Assembly: GCA_009693745.1 (NCBI GenBank)
Contig: SHWR01000012.1
Location: forward strand, 1 to 23,699
Length of the DNA stretch: 23,699 bases
Direction: 5' to 3'
DNA from: Candidatus Fonsibacter sp.
GTDB taxonomy: Bacteria; Pseudomonadota; Alphaproteobacteria; Pelagibacterales; Pelagibacteraceae
Shown piece after piece: positions 7,676 to 15,399 of the stretch; positions within the stretch are counted from its first letter, which is position 1; each line of letters starts with the position of its first letter. A program made the translations under genes and the position numbers. A model generated the notes under the pieces. It made no database searches. It worked only from the letters and a program-made list of their open reading frames with translations, and was not told the origin of the DNA.

Positions 7676-8290
7676 TTAACTTAATGTTGATAAAATAACA
7701 ACTGCTCCAAAACTCAAAATAATTAATCCCGAAATAATATTAGACCGTCTTATAAAAGTAGAATTGACTTTATTTTTTAAAAATCTCGCAAATTCAATTA
7801 ATATTAACCACCAGGTCATTGAACCTAAAAATGCCCCTGCAGAAAAATTTAAAATTAAATTTGAATTAAAATTTTTGAAAGTTAAATGCATATAAGAGAG
7901 TAACGCTATAAATCCAATATAAGTTAATGGATTGCTTAAAGTAATAATAAATCCTGAAATAATATCTTTTGGCCATTCGCTATAATTAACTTTCTTATCT
8001 TCAATAGTTACGGGCCCGCTAAATAACATTCTAATTGAAATAAAAATTAAGCATAATCCACCTATAATTCTAAGTATATCTTCGTTTTGTAAAAAAATAT
8101 TTGAGACTGTGCTCAAACTATAAATGGCTATGAATGCATAGAAAGCATCCGCAAAAGAGGCCCCAAGGCCAACAGCAAGTCCAGATTTAATTCCATATTG
8201 CAAAGTTTTATTAATGCACATTAATGCAATAGCACCAACGGGTAAGGCAAGACAAAATCCCGATAAAACTCCAATAAAAAAAGTTAGCAT
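7676..8290 (-). CDS. LysE/RhtB-family amino-acid exporter
   Basis: Inner-membrane protein of 204 residues with about six hydrophobic helices and the LysE-family N-terminal signature GFCLALPVGAIALMCI with conserved prolines and glycines. The central GGLCLIFISIRMLF and the SNPLTYIGFIALL segment (the conserved NP of the family) support the call. It probably exports an amino acid or similar small metabolite; the substrate cannot be told. It sits 9 bases upstream of rseP and 23 bases after the LysR gene. LysR-LysE pairing often means the regulator controls the exporter, but here LysR is even closer to acuI. Confidence 0.88.
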   Translation of the reverse strand: MLTFFIGVLSGFCLALPVGAIALMCINKTLQYGIKSGLAVGLGASFADAFYAFIAIYSLSTVSNIFLQNEDILRIIGGLCLIFISIRMLFSGPVTIEDKKVNYSEWPKDIISGFIITLSNPLTYIGFIALLSYMHLTFKNFNSNLILNFSAGAFLGSMTWWLILIEFARFLKNKVNSTFIRRSNIISGLIILSFGAVVILSTLS

Positions 8291-8313
8291 TAAATTAGTT
8301 TAAAATTCAAAAA

Positions 8314-9204
8314 TTAAAAACACCACTCATTAACTTTATCAAAAATAAAGTCTCTAAAATTTTTTACACGAGCAACATTTTTTAAAGATTGAGGATAAAC
8401 AAAATGAGCTTCATATTTAGGACCATCAATACTAGGCAAAACTTTAACCAAAGAACTTTTTTCTTGAACCATATAATCAGGCAGCGCTGCAAGACCAACT
8501 CCACTATCAACTGCAAGTAATAAAGAATATATATTATTAACTCTCATTACTGATTTTCTTTTAGTAGAATCTTTTTTACCAACTTTTAAAATCCAATCTG
8601 TTTGAGATAAAGGTGATGGAGTTCCTTTTCCATAAACAATGAATTTGTGTTTATCTAAATCTTTAACTGTATTTGGGTAACCATTTTCTTCTAAATATTT
8701 AGGCGAACCATAAATATGATAATTAATATCAATTAATTTTTTTTGAATATAACTAAGCTGAGTTGGTTGTCTCATCCAAATTGCAACATCAGCCTCTCGT
8801 ATGCTTAAATTCAATTCTTTATCTGTTACAATCACTTCAACCTCCATTTCAGGATATCTATCCATAAACTCTTTAATTCTAGGGGTTAACCAAATACTTC
8901 CAAAACCAACAACGGTTGTAACAATTAATTTTCCAGATGGTTTATCTTTTTTTTCCATCAAAGAAGTCTCAACATCTCTTAAATGAATAATAACTTCATT
9001 TGCAGTTTTAAAAAGTATCTCGCCATCTTCCGTAAGTGAAAGACCTCTAGCGTGTCTTTCAAATAAAGATGTTTTTAAAGTTTGTTCTAAAGATTGAATT
9101 TGTCGGCTAATTGCAGATTGGCTTAAATTTAAAGTACCTGATGCCTCAGTAAAACTTCCTGCCTGAGCAACAGCGTGAAATATTTTAAGTTTATCCCAAT
9201 CCAT
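8314..9204 (-). CDS. LysR-family transcriptional regulator
   Basis: A 296-residue LysR regulator. I place the start at 9204 (MDWDKLKIFHAVAQ), because the winged HTH of this family begins there. The 30 in-frame residues upstream are Cys/Ser/Arg-rich and lie over the 3' end of acuI. HTH residues about 1-60 include AGSFTEASGTLNLSQSAISR and LFERHARGLSLTEDG. The rest is the periplasmic-binding-protein-like effector domain. The start is 2 bases after the acuI stop, so the two are cotranscribed. The N-terminus is of the MDWDKLRIFHAVAEAGSF type common in alphaproteobacteria. The effector is unknown. Confidence 0.93.
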   Translation of the reverse strand: MDWDKLKIFHAVAQAGSFTEASGTLNLSQSAISRQIQSLEQTLKTSLFERHARGLSLTEDGEILFKTANEVIIHLRDVETSLMEKKDKPSGKLIVTTVVGFGSIWLTPRIKEFMDRYPEMEVEVIVTDKELNLSIREADVAIWMRQPTQLSYIQKKLIDINYHIYGSPKYLEENGYPNTVKDLDKHKFIVYGKGTPSPLSQTDWILKVGKKDSTKRKSVMRVNNIYSLLLAVDSGVGLAALPDYMVQEKSSLVKVLPSIDGPKYEAHFVYPQSLKNVARVKNFRDFIFDKVNEWCF

Positions 9205-9206
9205 AA

Positions 9207-10205
9207 TTATTGATTTACATCGACAACTACTCGACCTGCAACTTCTCCTTTTAATATTTGATCGTAAGAGCTTATAAGTTTCGATAAACTCCAAATTTGA
9301 GTAATCTCATCTAATTTTTTCATATCAATTAAGCTTGCAGCTTGTGACCAGACAAATTCTCTTCTTTTCATGGGCGTATCTACCGAATTAATTCCCCATA
9401 ATTTAACTCCTCGAATGATGAAAGGCATAACGGTTGTTTCTAATTTAAAACTATTCGTAAGTCCGCATGCAGCAACAATTCCAGTAGGTTTAGTATGTGT
9501 TAAAGCTTTAGCTAAAACTTTTCCGCCCACAGTATCCACAACACAATCCCAAATTCCTTTATCTAGCGGTCTTGTTTCGCTTTCAAGTTCCGATCTATCA
9601 AGGACAACACTTGCGCCTAATTTCTTTAAAAAATCTGTCTTATCTTTTTTTCCTGTAAGAGCTTGAACTTTATAACCCATTTTAGCTAAAATCATCACCG
9701 CCACACTGCCAACTCCACCTGTTGCCCCTGTTACCAGCACATCATTTACTTTTTCACCTAATAATATTGTCTCTCGTGCTTGAACCGCAAAACAACATAG
9801 CAAAGCAGTAAAACCTGCAGTACCAATGGCCATAGCATGTTTTGTTGAAATATCTTTTGGAGCTTTAACTAAAAAATTAGCATCAACTTTTGCATACTGA
9901 GAATAGCCACCATAATAAATCTCACCTACTCTCCAGCCAGTTAAAATAACTTTATCACCTGCTTTAAATTTTTCGCTTTTACTTTCTTCAACGGTACCTG
10001 CAAAGTCTATTCCTGGAATATGTGGATAATCTTTAACTAAACTTCCGCCATTCTTTAAAATCATTCCGTCTTTATAATTAAAATCTGAGTAATCAACTTT
10101 AACTAAAACATCGCCATGTATTAAAAAAGTTTTATCTATACTTTTAACTTCTCTTGTAAATTGATCGCCAGTTTTGTTTAGAACGATTGCTTTAAAATTA
10201 CTCAT
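9207..10205 (-). CDS. acuI: Acryloyl-CoA reductase AcuI/YhdH (zinc-free MDR family)
   Basis: A 332-residue medium-chain reductase of the YhdH/YhfP/AcuI group, which reduces acryloyl-CoA to propionyl-CoA with NADPH and detoxifies the product of DMSP cleavage. The family signatures are the YSDFNYKDGMILKNGG segment (39-54), PHIPGIDFAGTV (61-72) and GWRVGEIYYGGYSQYA (90-105). The NADPH-binding loop is VTGATGGVGSVAV (158-170). No structural zinc cysteine cluster is present, as expected for this branch. The start overlaps the zinc-finger gene by 8 bases (ATGAGTAA), and lysR follows after 2 bases. No DMSP lyase or demethylase is in the window, so the physiological substrate is inferred from the family. 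Confidence 0.92.
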   Translation of the reverse strand: MSNFKAIVLNKTGDQFTREVKSIDKTFLIHGDVLVKVDYSDFNYKDGMILKNGGSLVKDYPHIPGIDFAGTVEESKSEKFKAGDKVILTGWRVGEIYYGGYSQYAKVDANFLVKAPKDISTKHAMAIGTAGFTALLCCFAVQARETILLGEKVNDVLVTGATGGVGSVAVMILAKMGYKVQALTGKKDKTDFLKKLGASVVLDRSELESETRPLDKGIWDCVVDTVGGKVLAKALTHTKPTGIVAACGLTNSFKLETTVMPFIIRGVKLWGINSVDTPMKRREFVWSQAASLIDMKKLDEITQIWSLSKLISSYDQILKGEVAGRVVVDVNQ

Positions 10206-10365
10206 GGTGTTCTTTTTTCCTTATAAATTTTTTACCACAATAGCCACAAACAACTTCCGACTTTTCTCCAAAATTGTAATAGACGGTTGGGTGCCCGATA
10301 TCATCATCACCTCCATTGCAGGATACGGATTCGATATCTGCATCGACAACTGCTTGATCTAACAT
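10198..10365 (-). CDS. Small CHCC zinc-finger protein (zf-CHCC, NDUFS6-like)
   Basis: A 55-residue gene between folE and acuI, easy to miss because of its size. The minus-strand ATG at 10365 directly abuts the folE stop, and the stop (ATGAGTAA) overlaps the acuI start by 8 bases, so it exactly fills the gap in the operon. It carries VSCNGG (Cys16), GHPTVYYNFGEKSEVVCGYC (His25, Cys40, Cys43) and KKFI, the full C-H-C-C zinc signature of the zf-CHCC family. That family is related to the NDUFS6/13-kDa accessory subunit of complex I found in mitochondria and alphaproteobacteria. A complex I role is inferred from the family only; no nuo gene is nearby. Confidence 0.9.
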   Translation of the reverse strand: MLDQAVVDADIESVSCNGGDDDIGHPTVYYNFGEKSEVVCGYCGKKFIRKKEHHE

Positions 10366-10971
10366 TTATTTTTTTCCGATATAATGCAGAAAACGATTTT
10401 GAAGATTATGACTTTCTTTAAATATGCCTGTAAAATAATTTGTAACTGTAGTTGCTTCGTGTTTTTTAATTCCACGAGAAGTCATACAATGGTGTACTGC
10501 CTCAATACTTACTGCTGCACCATGAGACTTTAAACCCTTAAATATAGTGTTTGCAATTTCCATGGTTAATCTTTCTTGAGTTTGCAATCTTTTAGAATAA
10601 GCCTCAACCACTCTTGCAAGTTTGCTAAGACCTACAACTTTTTCATGAGGAAGATAAGCAACGTGCGCAACACCAACTATAGGTGCCATATGATGTTCAC
10701 AGTGACTATAAACTGAAATGTTTTTTTGAATTACCATATCGTCATAACCCTCAACATCTCCGAAAGTTTTTTCTAAATCTTTATAAGGATCAATCAAATA
10801 ACCTGAAAAATACTCCTCGAATGCTTTAGCCACTCGCTTTGGCGTATCGAGTAAACCTTCTCTTTTTGGATTGTCTCCTGCCCAAACAAGCAAAACTTTA
10901 ATAGCTTCTTCAGCTTGTTGTCTGGTAACAGCTTTTTCTAACTTCTTTTTTATTAAATCGGTAACGTTCAT
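10366..10971 (-). CDS. folE: GTP cyclohydrolase I (FolE)
   Basis: First step of tetrahydrofolate synthesis, GTP to 7,8-dihydroneopterin triphosphate. It has 201 residues and the usual length. The zinc ligands are Cys91 and His94 (SHCEHHMAPI) and Cys162 (HHCMTSRG), with the same 71-residue spacing as E. coli C110/C181. The GLSKLARVVEAYSKRLQTQE segment (114-133) and the KKHEATTVT end of the active site are intact. It is the first gene of the leftward six-gene cluster and divergent from hisI. The shared 71-base upstream region must hold both promoters. No Shine-Dalgarno sequence is visible. Confidence 0.97.
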   Translation of the reverse strand: MNVTDLIKKKLEKAVTRQQAEEAIKVLLVWAGDNPKREGLLDTPKRVAKAFEEYFSGYLIDPYKDLEKTFGDVEGYDDMVIQKNISVYSHCEHHMAPIVGVAHVAYLPHEKVVGLSKLARVVEAYSKRLQTQERLTMEIANTIFKGLKSHGAAVSIEAVHHCMTSRGIKKHEATTVTNYFTGIFKESHNLQNRFLHYIGKK

Positions 10972-11042
10972 TAAAAGTGTTTATATTTTTCGTTAAGTTA
11001 TAATATATACTAAAATTTTATAACAAATTAATTTTTTCATAA
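10972..11042. promoter_or_regulatory. Divergent promoter region folE/hisI
   Basis: The 71 bases between divergent folE and hisI are almost pure A/T and must contain both promoters. Neither gene shows a clear ribosome binding site in it, and I cannot pick -10/-35 boxes with confidence. Confidence 0.4.
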
Positions 11043-11501
11043 ATGTTTAAAAAAAGAACATCAATTAAGCAAGTGGAAGAGGGTAAGTATTTAAGCCCTA
11101 AATTTAACAAAGATGGCTTAATTCCAGTCATAACCACTGATTACAAAACTAAAGAAGTTCTTATGCACGGATTTATGAACAAACTTGCTTTAAAAAAAAC
11201 AATTGAAACAGGTGAGGCTTTCTATTGGAGTAGATCAAGAAAAGCTTTGTGGCATAAAGGCGCAACTAGTGGCTTTGTTCAAAAAATAAAAGATATTAGA
11301 ATTGATGATGATCAAGATGCAGTATGGATCACTGTAGACATTGGCCAAGGCGCAACCTGTCATGTAGGTTATAGATCTTGTTTTTATAGATCAGTACCTA
11401 CTAAAACTAAAAAAAATATTAAATTAAAATTTAAAGAGAAAAAAAAAAAATTTAATCCAAATATTGTCTATAAAGGACAACCCAATCCTACAAAACTATA
11501 A
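11043..11501 (+). CDS. hisI: Phosphoribosyl-AMP cyclohydrolase (HisI)
   Basis: Third step of histidine synthesis, opening the adenine ring of phosphoribosyl-AMP. The 152 residues contain AFYWSRSRKALWHKGATSG (59-77), the Mg-binding aspartates 88, 90 and 92 (IDDDQDA), and the zinc residues in TCHVGYRSCFYR (Cys106, Cys113). The cysteine found between the first two aspartates in the canonical DCDxD motif is Asp89 here. The C-terminal tail is Lys-rich and encoded partly by a 12-base A run. It stands apart from other his genes. It is the first gene of a three-gene rightward unit, sharing one base with the oxygenase gene (TAATG). Confidence 0.95.
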   Translation: MFKKRTSIKQVEEGKYLSPKFNKDGLIPVITTDYKTKEVLMHGFMNKLALKKTIETGEAFYWSRSRKALWHKGATSGFVQKIKDIRIDDDQDAVWITVDIGQGATCHVGYRSCFYRSVPTKTKKNIKLKFKEKKKKFNPNIVYKGQPNPTKL

Positions 11502-12136
11502 TGACAAATAATGTAAATGTCTTAGCTCCGTTTGGACCAAGAATTGCAAGATTAAAAATTCCAAAAAATCTTATCCATAAAATAAATAAAGAGATTGATA
11601 GAATTGTAGACAATCAAAGTCTTTCAAAGAAGTTCGATTATAGTAAAGAACTTGTTGGGCAAGTGAGTCAGGAGATTCAACTTCCAAAGAACTTTATTAA
11701 TAAGCACTTAAAAAATTTTTTATTTAACACAACTAAAAGCTATATAGAAAAATCAATTAATAAAAAAATTACTAAGTTTAAGATTAATAATGTCTGGGTG
11801 GTTCGACAATTTGAAAATGAATACAACCCTATTCATTATCATGATGGGCATATTTCAGGTGTGGGTTATTTAAAAATTCCAAAATCATTAAGTGATGAAA
11901 AAAGATCTCATAAGCAAAATCTTAAAACCCATGGTACAATAGATTTTATTCACGGCTCAAGGGGTTTTTTAAATAAAAGTATTTATAATCATCAACCAAA
12001 AGTAGCTGATATGATTTTATTTCCAAACTATCTAATGCACACTGCTTATCCTTTTCAATCTGGTGAAGAGCGAAGATCATTCTCATTTAATGCTGAGATT
12101 GATGAAAAGATAGCCAATGTGTTTAAGCATGAATAA
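11501..12136 (+). CDS. Putative 2OG-Fe(II) oxygenase (2OG-FeII_Oxy_5-like)
   Basis: A 211-residue non-heme iron dioxygenase of the double-stranded beta-helix fold, resembling the 2OG-FeII_Oxy_5 (TIGR02466-like) family. The metal motif region is NPIHYHDGHISGVGYLKIP (109-127) with His112, His114 and Asp115. The distal iron ligand is His180 (NYLMHTAYPF), and the 2-oxoglutarate-binding arginine is Arg191 or Arg192 (GEERRSFSFN). The substrate is unknown. Homologues occur widely in marine bacteria and phages, where they are suspected hydroxylases. It is coupled by a 1-base overlap to hisI and by an 8-base overlap to the DUF2237 gene. Confidence 0.82.
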   Translation: MTNNVNVLAPFGPRIARLKIPKNLIHKINKEIDRIVDNQSLSKKFDYSKELVGQVSQEIQLPKNFINKHLKNFLFNTTKSYIEKSINKKITKFKINNVWVVRQFENEYNPIHYHDGHISGVGYLKIPKSLSDEKRSHKQNLKTHGTIDFIHGSRGFLNKSIYNHQPKVADMILFPNYLMHTAYPFQSGEERRSFSFNAEIDEKIANVFKHE

Positions 12137-12509
12137 AATACCAAAACAAAAAAACGTACTTGGAGAAGATATTGAACCTTGCTCAATGAATCCAGTTACA
12201 GGTTGGTTTCGAGATGGCTCTTGCAACACAGATAAAACTGATGTGGGCGTTCATTGTGTTTGCGCAAAAGTAACAGATGATTTTTTAATTTGGTGTAAAG
12301 AAAATGGTAATGATTTAATTACCCCTCATCCTGAATTTGGATTTGAAGGATTAAAAGATGGAGACAATTGGTGTGTTTGTGCAAGTTGGGTAAAACGCGC
12401 AATTGATGCTGGTCACGGATGTAAAGTCTATATTCGTAGAACTCATATGAGGACTTTAGAAATCATACCCATGGAGACTTTAAAGAAGTTTGCTGTGGAT
12501 ATCTCGTAA
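12129..12509 (+). CDS. DUF2237 family protein
   Basis: A 126-residue protein of the DUF2237 family, recognised by NVLGEDIEPCSMNPVTGWFR near the start, then GSCNTDKTDVGVHCVCA, the NDLITPHPEFGFEGLKDGD segment, WCVCASW, and LEIIPMETLKKFAVD at the C-terminus. Conserved cysteines and histidines suggest metal or redox chemistry, but no function is established. I choose ATG 12129 (MNKIPKQKN), not the in-frame ATG at 12117, because the family starts about there and it creates the 8-base ATGAATAA overlap seen at other junctions here. It is the last gene of the hisI unit and is followed by a terminator. Confidence 0.9.
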   Translation: MNKIPKQKNVLGEDIEPCSMNPVTGWFRDGSCNTDKTDVGVHCVCAKVTDDFLIWCKENGNDLITPHPEFGFEGLKDGDNWCVCASWVKRAIDAGHGCKVYIRRTHMRTLEIIPMETLKKFAVDIS

Positions 12510-12530
12510 TTCAACGTTCCGATGTTCTCG

Positions 12531-12563
12531 TTTTGATTCCCTTTTGATTCCATTTTGAATCAA
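12531..12563. repeat. Three tandem 11-bp units (TTTTGATTCCN), third one altered
   Basis: Bases 12531-12541 (TTTTGATTCCC) and 12542-12552 (TTTTGATTCCA) are near-identical. The third unit, 12553-12563 (TTTTGAATCAA), keeps the TTTTGA start but diverges so that its GAATCAAA is the reverse complement of TTTGATTC in the unit before. The repeat therefore builds the terminator stem. Confidence 0.75.
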
Positions 12564-12568
12564 ATTTT
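12543..12568 (+). terminator. Intrinsic terminator of the hisI-oxygenase-DUF2237 unit
   Basis: TTTGATTC (12543-12550), a 6-base CATTTT loop and GAATCAAA (12557-12564) are followed by TTTTCT. It lies 34 bases past the DUF2237 stop, in the only convergent junction of the window with room for one. The upstream repeat unit offers a second, alternative left arm. Confidence 0.7.
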
Positions 12569-12602
12569 CTACTTTTAAGGGTGTGCGTGGATAATTAAAA
12601 AT

Positions 12603-14513
12603 TTACTTAATAACTCTTATTCCATCTTTGCTAAAGAATACTTCTAAAACTTTTTGAGCAATGTGCTTAGCGTTTAGGCCTGCAACGTCATACATTTTCT
12701 CTGGGGTATCTTGATCAATAAAGATATCGGGTAATGTCATTGATCTAAATTTTAATCCTTTATCAAAAATTCCGTTTTCAGCTAATAAATTTGCAACGTG
12801 TGAGCCAAATCCACCAATGGAACCTTCTTCAATGGTGATTAGCACTTCATGATTGTTTGCAGATTTTAAAATTAACTGTTCGTCTAATGGTTTTGCAAAT
12901 CTTGTATCAATAATTGTAGTTGAAATTCCTTTATTCTTTAATTCACTGGCTGCAATTTTGCACTCTTCCAATCTTGTGCCTAAACTTAATAAACAAACTT
13001 GCTTTCCTTCTTGAATAATTTTTGCTTTTCCAATTGCAATTGTTTCTTTAATACTTGGAAGCTCAACCCCGTAACCATTTCCTCTTGGATATCTAAATGC
13101 GCAAGGCCTATCATTAATAGTAACTGCAGTATTAATCATTCGAACAAGTTCCGCCTCATCACTTGGTGCCATAACTATAAAATTTGGAAGCGTTGCAAGG
13201 TAAGTAATGTCAAATGAACCTGCGTGCGTTGGTCCATCTGCACCAACTAGCCCTGCTCGGTCAATTGCAAATCGAACGGGTAGATTTTGGATGGCAACGT
13301 CATGCACTACTTGATCATAAGCTCTTTGTAAAAATGTTGAATAAATAGTTGCAAAAGGTTTATATCCTTCGGTTGCAAGCCCTGCTGCAAAAGTTACTGC
13401 ATGTTGTTCTGCGATACCAACATCAAATGTACGTTTTGGAAATTTTTTTGCAAATATATCAACCCCTGTTCCTGATGGCATTGCTCCTGTGATTGCAACA
13501 ATTTTACTATCTACTTCTCCATGCATTGAAAGTGTATCGCCATAAACTTTTGTATAGGAAGGCGTGTTTGATTGTATTTTAACTTGCGCTCCTGTCACAA
13601 CATCAAATTTATTAACACCATGATATTTGTCATCTGAACTTTCAGCAGGTTTATAGCCTTTTCCTTTTTGAGTAATTGCATGAACTAAGAATGGTCCTTT
13701 ATGACTTGAGTCTCTTACATTTTTTAAAACTGGAATTAACTGATCGAAGTTATGTCCATCAATGGTCCCTACGTAGTAAAAACCTAATTCATCAAATAAA
13801 GTTCCGCCAACTGCAAGGCCTCTAAAATATTCTTCAAATCTTGCTGCTCTTGTTTTGATGGATGTTGGAAATAGTGATGCAATTTTTTTTAAAAATCCTC
13901 TAAATCCTATGTAAGTTTTTCCTGATAATAATTTTGCAAGATACGATCTCATGGCTCCAACGGGTGGAGCAATGGACATGTCGTTATCATTTAGAATAAC
14001 AATTAATCGTGATTTCATAGAGCCTGCATTATTCATGGCCTCATAAGCCATACCTGCGCTCATAGCTCCATCGCCAATAACAGCAATAACATTATTATTT
14101 CTATCATCTAAATCTCTAGCAACCGCCATTCCAAGGGACGCTGATATAGAAGTTGAGCTATGTGCTGCGCCAAATGGATCGTAAATACTTTCAGATCTTT
14201 TAGTAAATCCTGAAAGACCACCGCTTTTTCTTAAGGTTCTAATTCTATCTCTTCGTTCCGTTAAAATCTTATGGGGATAAGCTTGATGACCCACATCCCA
14301 AACTAATCGATCTTTTGGTGTGTCAAAAAGATAATGAATTGCGATGGTAAGTTCTACAACTCCAAGTCCAGCACCAAGATGTCCTCCTGTAACTGAAACA
14401 GCATCAATCAATTCTAATCTTAACTCATCTGCTAAAGTTTTAAGTTGAGATACTTCCAATTTCTTTAAATCTTGAGGATTTTTAATTTTATCTAATAAGG
14501 GTGTAAGCGGCAT
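12603..14513 (-). CDS. dxs: 1-deoxy-D-xylulose-5-phosphate synthase (Dxs)
   Basis: Thiamine-diphosphate enzyme condensing pyruvate and glyceraldehyde-3-phosphate to DXP, the entry to the MEP isoprenoid pathway and a precursor of the thiamine thiazole. The 636 residues show GGHLGAGLGVVE (His45), VGHQAY (His76), the TPP motif GDGAMSAGMAYEAMNNAG (147-164), and the catalytic glutamate Glu369 in DVGIAEQHAVTFAAGLA. The C-terminal transketolase-like domain is complete. It is the last gene of the xseB-ispA-dxs operon, its ATG sharing one base with the ispA stop. Convergent with the hisI unit. Confidence 0.98.
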   Translation of the reverse strand: MPLTPLLDKIKNPQDLKKLEVSQLKTLADELRLELIDAVSVTGGHLGAGLGVVELTIAIHYLFDTPKDRLVWDVGHQAYPHKILTERRDRIRTLRKSGGLSGFTKRSESIYDPFGAAHSSTSISASLGMAVARDLDDRNNNVIAVIGDGAMSAGMAYEAMNNAGSMKSRLIVILNDNDMSIAPPVGAMRSYLAKLLSGKTYIGFRGFLKKIASLFPTSIKTRAARFEEYFRGLAVGGTLFDELGFYYVGTIDGHNFDQLIPVLKNVRDSSHKGPFLVHAITQKGKGYKPAESSDDKYHGVNKFDVVTGAQVKIQSNTPSYTKVYGDTLSMHGEVDSKIVAITGAMPSGTGVDIFAKKFPKRTFDVGIAEQHAVTFAAGLATEGYKPFATIYSTFLQRAYDQVVHDVAIQNLPVRFAIDRAGLVGADGPTHAGSFDITYLATLPNFIVMAPSDEAELVRMINTAVTINDRPCAFRYPRGNGYGVELPSIKETIAIGKAKIIQEGKQVCLLSLGTRLEECKIAASELKNKGISTTIIDTRFAKPLDEQLILKSANNHEVLITIEEGSIGGFGSHVANLLAENGIFDKGLKFRSMTLPDIFIDQDTPEKMYDVAGLNAKHIAQKVLEVFFSKDGIRVIK

Positions 14514-15397
14514 TAATGATCTCTTTTTAATAAAAAGTTAACAGAATCTATCAAGCTAACAGCTTTTGATCTATATTTATTTTCCAATTTTTCAGTAATG
14601 TTGTCCAATAACTTATAAGAAAATTCGATCGTTTTATTAACACCTATACTTTTGATAATTGTAGCTTTGCCTTTTTGTTTGTCTTTCCTTGTGGGTTTAC
14701 CAGTTTTATTTTTATCACCAAACAAATCTAAAAGATCATCTGTAATTTGAAATAATAAACCAATATCAAGTCCGATTTTTTTTAAAAATTTTCTTTGCGA
14801 ATTTTTATTTGCTAGAATTGCAGCGCTTTCTGTACAAAAACTTATCAGCTCACCTGTCTTTTTATTTTGCATATCTACAATTAAATTCTTATTCACTTTC
14901 ATTTTTTCAAACTTAAGATCTAAAAATTGTCCTCCAGCAATTCCTGCATAACCTGCTGAGGATGCCAAAGCATAAATAAGATTAATTTTTGATTTAGAAT
15001 TTATATTAATATTGTTAGAGCTTAAAATTTCAAAAGCTAAAGTTAATAAAGAATTGCCAGCAAGGATAGCTGTGGACTCACCAAATACTTTATGGGTGCT
15101 TTTTTTTCCTCTTCTAAAATCATCATTATCCATACTTGGCAAATCATCATGAATAAGTGAATAAGAATGCATACACTCCACTGCAGCACCTACAGCAATT
15201 AGTTGTTTATAATTTAAATTAAAAAGCTTTCCTGAAGTTACAATTAAATAAGATCTAAATTTTTTTCCACCAGAAAATAGACCGTATTTAAGAGCTTCGT
15301 AAAGTTGACTATTTTGAGTTTTTTTTTTTAAATAACTTTTAAGAAAAGAGTCGACGTGGTTTGCAACTTTTACAATTTTCTTTTCAATATCTTTCAT
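14513..15397 (-). CDS. ispA: Farnesyl/geranyl diphosphate synthase (IspA)
   Basis: Trans-prenyltransferase condensing IPP with DMAPP/GPP, supplying undecaprenyl phosphate, quinone tails and similar products. The 294 residues carry the first aspartate-rich motif LIHDDLPSMDNDDFRRG (81-97, Asp84/85/90), the GKKFRSY substrate site (45-50) and the second aspartate motif ITDDLLD (218-224, Asp220/221/224). The insertion in the first motif is that of bacterial (type II) FPP synthases. Product chain length cannot be fixed from the sequence alone. It sits between xseB (2-base gap) and dxs (1-base overlap), the classic order. Confidence 0.95.
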   Translation of the reverse strand: MKDIEKKIVKVANHVDSFLKSYLKKKTQNSQLYEALKYGLFSGGKKFRSYLIVTSGKLFNLNYKQLIAVGAAVECMHSYSLIHDDLPSMDNDDFRRGKKSTHKVFGESTAILAGNSLLTLAFEILSSNNININSKSKINLIYALASSAGYAGIAGGQFLDLKFEKMKVNKNLIVDMQNKKTGELISFCTESAAILANKNSQRKFLKKIGLDIGLLFQITDDLLDLFGDKNKTGKPTRKDKQKGKATIIKSIGVNKTIEFSYKLLDNITEKLENKYRSKAVSLIDSVNFLLKRDH

Positions 15398-15399
15398 CG

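Noticed and set aside
9205..9294. Longer LysR reading frame starting at 9294
   Set aside because: The extra 30 residues are Cys/Ser/Arg-rich, lie over the acuI coding sequence, and precede the canonical MDWDKLKIFHAV start of the family.
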